From Acinetobacter baylyi DSM 14961 = CIP 107474 (GTDB taxonomy: Bacteria > Pseudomonadota > Gammaproteobacteria > Pseudomonadales > Moraxellaceae): DNA of 64,000 nt. The notes beneath the pieces were generated by a model that saw only the letters and a list, made by a program, of their open reading frames with translations, was not told the DNA's origin and searched no databases. Position 1 is the first letter of the stretch; the number at the start of each line of letters is the position of its first letter. This document shows positions 59,651-64,000 of the stretch, one piece after another. Made by a program: the position numbers and the translations under genes. The stretch is from positions 731,218 to 795,217 of the forward strand of contig NZ_KB849628.1 of assembly GCF_000368685.1 (NCBI RefSeq), written 5' to 3'.

Positions 59651-60262
59651 ATGGATGCCAATTACTATCTGGATATCCGTGTTCTTGAATCATCAGATGA
59701 TACGGATTTAAAACTGGGTCATATTCGTAATCAAATTTACACCGTCATTCATGGTGCATTTCGAAAACTGCCTGCGCATTATGCTCTTGCGTTGGAGATG
59801 TCCGATAAATTGAAAGCGAAGCAGGAACAGTTTGAAAAAAAACACGGCCGTTCAGCTAAACCCAACTTTGATATTTTGCGAATTTTTGCAGAAAAACAGG
59901 ATGAGTTAGATGAATTAGTAGAAGCAATTAAAGGGCATTGGAAAATTCGCGACTATACTGTTTTAGGTGTTGCAATTGCTGTTCCCACTGCCAAAATTTC
60001 GGGTTGGAAAAGTTATCGAAAGTTTCGTATTCCGACTCAGAAAGCTGAACGTACAAAGCTTTCTCATCAGAATGAACCTTTGAGAGATAGACGTTTAAAA
60101 ACCGCCAAAGGAATGCCCTTCTTTCAGGTGATAAGCCAAAGTACAGGTCAAGGTTTTACAGTTATCATTGATGTTCAGGAAAGTGAAAACGCGGGATACG
60201 GGCTGCCAGATAGCTACGGACTTGCCCGTAAGGAAAGTCCTTTTGCTCTACCCGTCTTTTAA
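59651..60262 (+). CDS. cas6f: CRISPR RNA endonuclease Cas6f (Csy4)
   Basis: 203 aa. N-terminal YYLDIRVLE; putative catalytic His in YTVIHGAFRKL; Arg-rich helix (AERTKLSHQNEPLRDRRLK); catalytic Ser region FFQVISQSTGQGFTVII; C-terminal SYGLARKESPFALPVF. It cuts the repeat 3' of the TCATC/GATGA hairpin and stays bound to the crRNA. It starts 2 nt after csy3. Confidence 0.93.
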   Translation: MDANYYLDIRVLESSDDTDLKLGHIRNQIYTVIHGAFRKLPAHYALALEMSDKLKAKQEQFEKKHGRSAKPNFDILRIFAEKQDELDELVEAIKGHWKIRDYTVLGVAIAVPTAKISGWKSYRKFRIPTQKAERTKLSHQNEPLRDRRLKTAKGMPFFQVISQSTGQGFTVIIDVQESENAGYGLPDSYGLARKESPFALPVF

Positions 60263-60273
60263 GGAAATATAGT

Positions 60274-61227
60274 ATGAGTCAACTCCGTCAAGAACGCAGC
60301 CGCCCAGTGATGCTTTCAAAGCGTGCCTGCGTATTTTATCTGGAAAAAGTTCGTGTCGTTTTAAAAGATGATCGAATTGTTTACTTGACGGATAACTCAC
60401 AGCCTGTGGAATATTTTTATAATATTCCAGAGAAAAACACTGCCTTTTTACTCCTTGGGAAAGGTAGTTCATTAACAGATGCAGCTGCCAGACGTTTAGC
60501 AGAATCTAATGTGATGGTTGGGTTTTGTGGCTCTGGTGGTTCCCCTTTATTCTCATCATTAGATTTAACATTTTTAGCACCTCAAAGCGAATACCGCCCT
60601 ACTGAATACATGCAAATTTGGATGAAAGCATGGTTAGATGATGATGCGCGCTTGCTTATGGCTAAAATTTTATTACTCGAACGTATTGTGCTCGTTTCAC
60701 AATCATGGAAGAAGAATCTAGATTTGATTCAGCACGGTATTTATATTGATGAAAATGCTTTAAATACGTTTAAACAAGATATTGATCGATCCGAAAATCA
60801 ACAAGAATTACTTGCAGCCGAAGGACGTTGGGCCAAAGCACTGTATAAAGAATTGGCCAAAGGATTTAATATTGACTTTAAACGAGATGAAGGCAAAAAC
60901 TCACATGATAGTCTTACCGATATTGCGAATAACTACTTAGATCATGGAAATTACATTGCCTATGGCTATGCGGCAGTTGCTTTAAATGGTATGGGAATTA
61001 GTTTTGCCCTACCTATCTTGCATGGTAAAACACGCCGCGGAGGTTTAGTGTTTGATCTTGCCGACTTAGTGAAAGATGCTTTTGTGATGCCAACTGCTTT
61101 TATATGCGCATCAAAAGGATTAAATCAAAAAGAATTCCGAATGCAACTTATAGAAATATGCCAAGACCAAGATCTTCTAGATTACATGTTTAGCTTCATT
61201 ACTGACATATGTAGTAAAATCAAATAA
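60274..61227 (+). CDS. cas1: CRISPR integrase Cas1 (type I-F)
   Basis: 317 aa. Type I-F Cas1 features: SKRACVFYLEKVRVVLKDDRIVYLTD, AARRLAESNVMVGFCGSGGSPLF; catalytic Glu in LAAEGRWAKALYKELAK, His in ALPILHGKTRRGG and Asp in VFDLADLVKDAF. It integrates new spacers together with the Cas2 domain of Cas2-3. Its place after cas6f and beside the leader, rather than upstream of cas3, is unusual for type I-F. Confidence 0.95.
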   Translation: MSQLRQERSRPVMLSKRACVFYLEKVRVVLKDDRIVYLTDNSQPVEYFYNIPEKNTAFLLLGKGSSLTDAAARRLAESNVMVGFCGSGGSPLFSSLDLTFLAPQSEYRPTEYMQIWMKAWLDDDARLLMAKILLLERIVLVSQSWKKNLDLIQHGIYIDENALNTFKQDIDRSENQQELLAAEGRWAKALYKELAKGFNIDFKRDEGKNSHDSLTDIANNYLDHGNYIAYGYAAVALNGMGISFALPILHGKTRRGGLVFDLADLVKDAFVMPTAFICASKGLNQKEFRMQLIEICQDQDLLDYMFSFITDICSKIK

Positions 61228-61240
61228 AATCAAACAATTA
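61228..61240 (+). promoter_or_regulatory. IHF consensus site in the CRISPR leader
   Basis: AATCAAACAATTA matches WATCAANNNNTTR exactly, immediately after the cas1 stop and 85-97 bp from the first repeat. IHF bending of the leader is known to direct spacer integration in type I-E and I-F systems. Confidence 0.6.
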
Positions 61241-61324
61241 ACTCAAGTGATTCATAACGAAGTATTTTTACTCATTAAAAGCTTATATAATTGATATCAA
61301 GGGTTTTGTTTTGACTTAACTCTA
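61228..61324 (+). promoter_or_regulatory. CRISPR leader
   Basis: 97-bp AT-rich sequence between cas1 and the first repeat. Contains a perfect TATAAT at 61286-61291, placing transcription start about 25 nt before the first repeat. Repeat orientation (GTTC first, TTTAGAAA last) puts the leader at this end. Confidence 0.8.
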
Positions 61325-64000
61325 GTTCGTCATCGCATAGATGATTTAGAAAGACACCAAAGGTAATAAAGCTATGAAAGAATAGTTCGTCATCGCATAG
61401 ATGATTTAGAAATTTACTCTTATTATACTATTACCCCTAACCCCGTTCGTCATCGCATAGATGATTTAGAAATCCAGCTAAAATCGTTTGAGGGTGAAAC
61501 TCCTGTTCGTCATCGCATAGATGATTTAGAAAATGATTTCGAAAGGCTCTCCGAGTACGTTATTGTTCGTCATCGCATAGATGATTTAGAAAATTCCCAG
61601 CATTCACGCTGAGTGCTTCGGCACGTTCGTCATCGCATAGATGATTTAGAAATGTGCAGCCGTTTGGCGCGCCCCAGATATGCGGTTCGTCATCGCATAG
61701 ATGATTTAGAAAAGGAACCGTGGCAGATTGCGTTAATATGTTAGGTTCGTCATCGCATAGATGATTTAGAAATAACGATGGAATAACGTTCAAAGAATCT
61801 AACGGTTCGTCATCGCATAGATGATTTAGAAAAATTCATGAAAGATCATTCGCTGTGTTTGGGGGTTCGTCATCGCATAGATGATTTAGAAAATTTGCCG
61901 CTTTGAATATTTGATGCACCTGCTGTTCGTCATCGCATAGATGATTTAGAAAAAATCGATGAGGGACAACATCAGGCACTCGACGTTCGTCATCGCATAG
62001 ATGATTTAGAAAACAGGGCAGGGAAATAACCAAAAATCGATATAGTTCGTCATCGCATAGATGATTTAGAAAGACATAGGAACGATATGAAGATGATTTT
62101 TTTTGTTCGTCATCGCATAGATGATTTAGAAAATCAAGCTATCGTCATTTGGCCGATACACAGCGTTCGTCATCGCATAGATGATTTAGAAATCTGCCAT
62201 GCATACAATTTGATTTGGCTGCGTGTTCGTCATCGCATAGATGATTTAGAAAAATCATCAATATCTTTTTGCGCTTTGCGTGAAGTTCGTCATCGCATAG
62301 ATGATTTAGAAATCTCACGTACAAAAAAAAATCCTATTTGATGTGTTCGTCATCGCATAGATGATTTAGAAAGCGATTGAATACCGATAGATCGGGGATA
62401 TTAAGTTCGTCATCGCATAGATGATTTAGAAAATACACTACATTGAACTGCTCGGACTTAAGCATGTTCGTCATCGCATAGATGATTTAGAAAAAAAAAA
62501 GTGTAGCCAACTTCATACAGTTACCGTTCGTCATCGCATAGATGATTTAGAAACAGGTGGCAGCGTTCCATTTTCGGGGGCAAATGTTCGTCATCGCATA
62601 GATGATTTAGAAAAAAACCACATTATAAGGCTCGGTAAATGTGTAGTTCGTCATCGCATAGATGATTTAGAAAATGAAAATAAGCCCCAATATTGTCAGT
62701 GTTCCGTTCGTCATCGCATAGATGATTTAGAAAGTTTCCGCGTCATTCGGGTACAGTTGCGACATGTTCGTCATCGCATAGATGATTTAGAAATTGAAAC
62801 CTATGAACTTTGTGTTATACGTGTCGTTCGTCATCGCATAGATGATTTAGAAACTTATCAAAATCGGTGGGATCTTTGTCGTACTGTTCGTCATCGCATA
62901 GATGATTTAGAAAGAATTATGCTTTAAAAAATCCTTTCGCGGGTAGTTCGTCATCGCATAGATGATTTAGAAAAATCCGATTTCTGCTGTTGCTGGGGTT
63001 AGAGCGTTCGTCATCGCATAGATGATTTAGAAAATGTACTATAAGTCACATGGTAAAGACACGAAGTTCGTCATCGCATAGATGATTTAGAAAGAAACGT
63101 TGAATCCAGAACCAGCAATCCCAGCGTTCGTCATCGCATAGATGATTTAGAAAAAACTGTGGAGCATTACATCTACCATACTGCCGTTCGTCATCGCATA
63201 GATGATTTAGAAATAAAACAGTCAATGTTAATTGGGGTGAACAATGTTCGTCATCGCATAGATGATTTAGAAAGCGGTAGCTGGCGCGGTGTTTGCGTTT
63301 TTTGGGTTCGTCATCGCATAGATGATTTAGAAATATAACTAGCATGTCAGAAATAAAACTATCCGGTTCGTCATCGCATAGATGATTTAGAAACGTTGGT
63401 ACTGTTGCAGGTGGTGCATTGGGGAGTTCGTCATCGCATAGATGATTTAGAAAGACTCCGCTACTTAAGAAAGAGAGCATAGGTGGTTCGTCATCGCATA
63501 GATGATTTAGAAATAGAAGTAACTTACGATAACATCTTTGGCGCCGTTCGTCATCGCATAGATGATTTAGAAATCAAGCATGTGATCACTAATGATTCGG
63601 TTTTTGTTCGTCATCGCATAGATGATTTAGAAATATACTCCTTATATGTAATTTACGCGTAAACCGTTCGTCATCGCATAGATGATTTAGAAACACTACA
63701 TTTATACCCGCCGTTTACGCTCTTAGTTCGTCATCGCATAGATGATTTAGAAAGTTTAATGTGGCGTTCAGGTCTTGTTCGCCAAGTTCGTCATCGCATA
63801 GATGATTTAGAAAACTCAGTTGACCAATCTTACTGCTTCACTTAAGTTCGTCATCGCATAGATGATTTAGAAAAGAAGATTTGGTGGGCAAAAATATGGA
63901 ATATAGTTCGTCATCGCATAGATGATTTAGAAAATTCTTAGCTGCATCACGCAAGATTTGCTTTTGTTCGTCATCGCATAGATGATTTAGAAACTCATCG
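61325..64000 (+). CRISPR. Type I-F CRISPR array, at least 45 repeats, truncated by the window edge
   Basis: 28-nt repeats starting GTTCGTCATCGCATAG and ending ATGATTTAGAAA, with an internal hairpin TCATC-GCATA-GATGA. I count 45 repeats, all apparently identical, with 44 complete spacers of 32 nt except one of 33 nt at 62433-62465. The last repeat in view is 63966-63993 and a further spacer begins. No degenerate terminal repeat is seen, so the array continues. By eye I saw no duplicated spacers. Repeats as conserved as these suggest a large, recently active array. Confidence 0.99.

Noticed and set aside
52387..61227. Tn7-like type I-F3 transposon system
   Set aside because: A full cas2-3 and cas1, separate csy1 and csy2, and no tniQ or tns genes in the window argue for a normal defence locus.
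61560..63480. Open reading frames across the array with repeated FLNHLCDDE (minus strand) or VRHRIDDLE (plus strand) peptides
   Set aside because: They are translations of the CRISPR repeats and spacers, not genes.

Overview
The window looks like an Acinetobacter chromosome segment. The DNA is AT-rich (about 40% GC by eye). The gene complement fits a strictly aerobic gammaproteobacterium: cyoABCDE quinol oxidase, rpsF-rpsR-rplI followed by dnaB and alr, prmA-fis-purH-purD, metQ-metN-metI, ubiC-ubiA, trpG-trpD-trpC, xdhA-xdhB-xdhC and a type I-F CRISPR-Cas locus whose repeat ends in TTTAGAAA. The genus call rests on recognised gene content and protein sequence, not on a database search.

Layout. 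1-13.6 kb holds housekeeping genes: ppsR/ppsA, an RDD membrane protein, cyoABCDE, ribosomal proteins, dnaB and alr. 13.6-18.6 kb holds a four-gene minus-strand Anbu (ancestral proteasome-like) operon next to a divergent WYL regulator. 18.6-26.9 kb holds a tiny ORF with a strong ribosome-binding site, mnmG, prmA, a zinc-ribbon gene with an apparently decayed tail, fis, purH and purD. 27-33.4 kb holds the methionine ABC transporter, a glyoxalase II-type gene, small hypotheticals, ubiA and ubiC. 33.5-41 kb holds glnA with a sigma-54 promoter and NtrC-like sites, trpGDC, an Smr protein and xdhC. 41-52.3 kb holds xdhB/xdhA, folE, a DedA protein, an MFS transporter, DUF817, hemE, an L,D-transpeptidase and a pirin.

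From 52.4 kb to the right edge is one type I-F CRISPR-Cas locus. The cas2-3 fusion is on the minus strand. Divergent from it run a KilA-C-domain ORF, csy1 (cas8f), csy2 (cas5f), csy3 (cas7f), cas6f and cas1, followed by a leader and an array of at least 45 identical 28-nt repeats that runs off the window.

The most interesting structure is in the 450-bp gap between cas2-3 and the csy operon. Two degenerate CRISPR repeats (55805-55832 and 55863-55890) keep the repeat hairpin through compensatory stem changes and flank a 30-nt spacer-like segment. The first 19 nt of that segment match, with one mismatch at position 12, a site at 55953-55971. That site is preceded by CC (the type I-F PAM) and abuts the -35 element of a predicted promoter driving a strong RNA hairpin and the KilA-C ORF. 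This has the architecture of a natural Cascade-guided repression module, of the CreTA (CRISPR-regulated toxin-antitoxin) or CreR (cas-regulating RNA) kind. Two matched palindromes sit upstream of cas2-3 and of csy1. CreTA modules tied to Acinetobacter I-F systems have been described, so the principle is known. What this copy controls, and the role of the KilA-C gene, are open.
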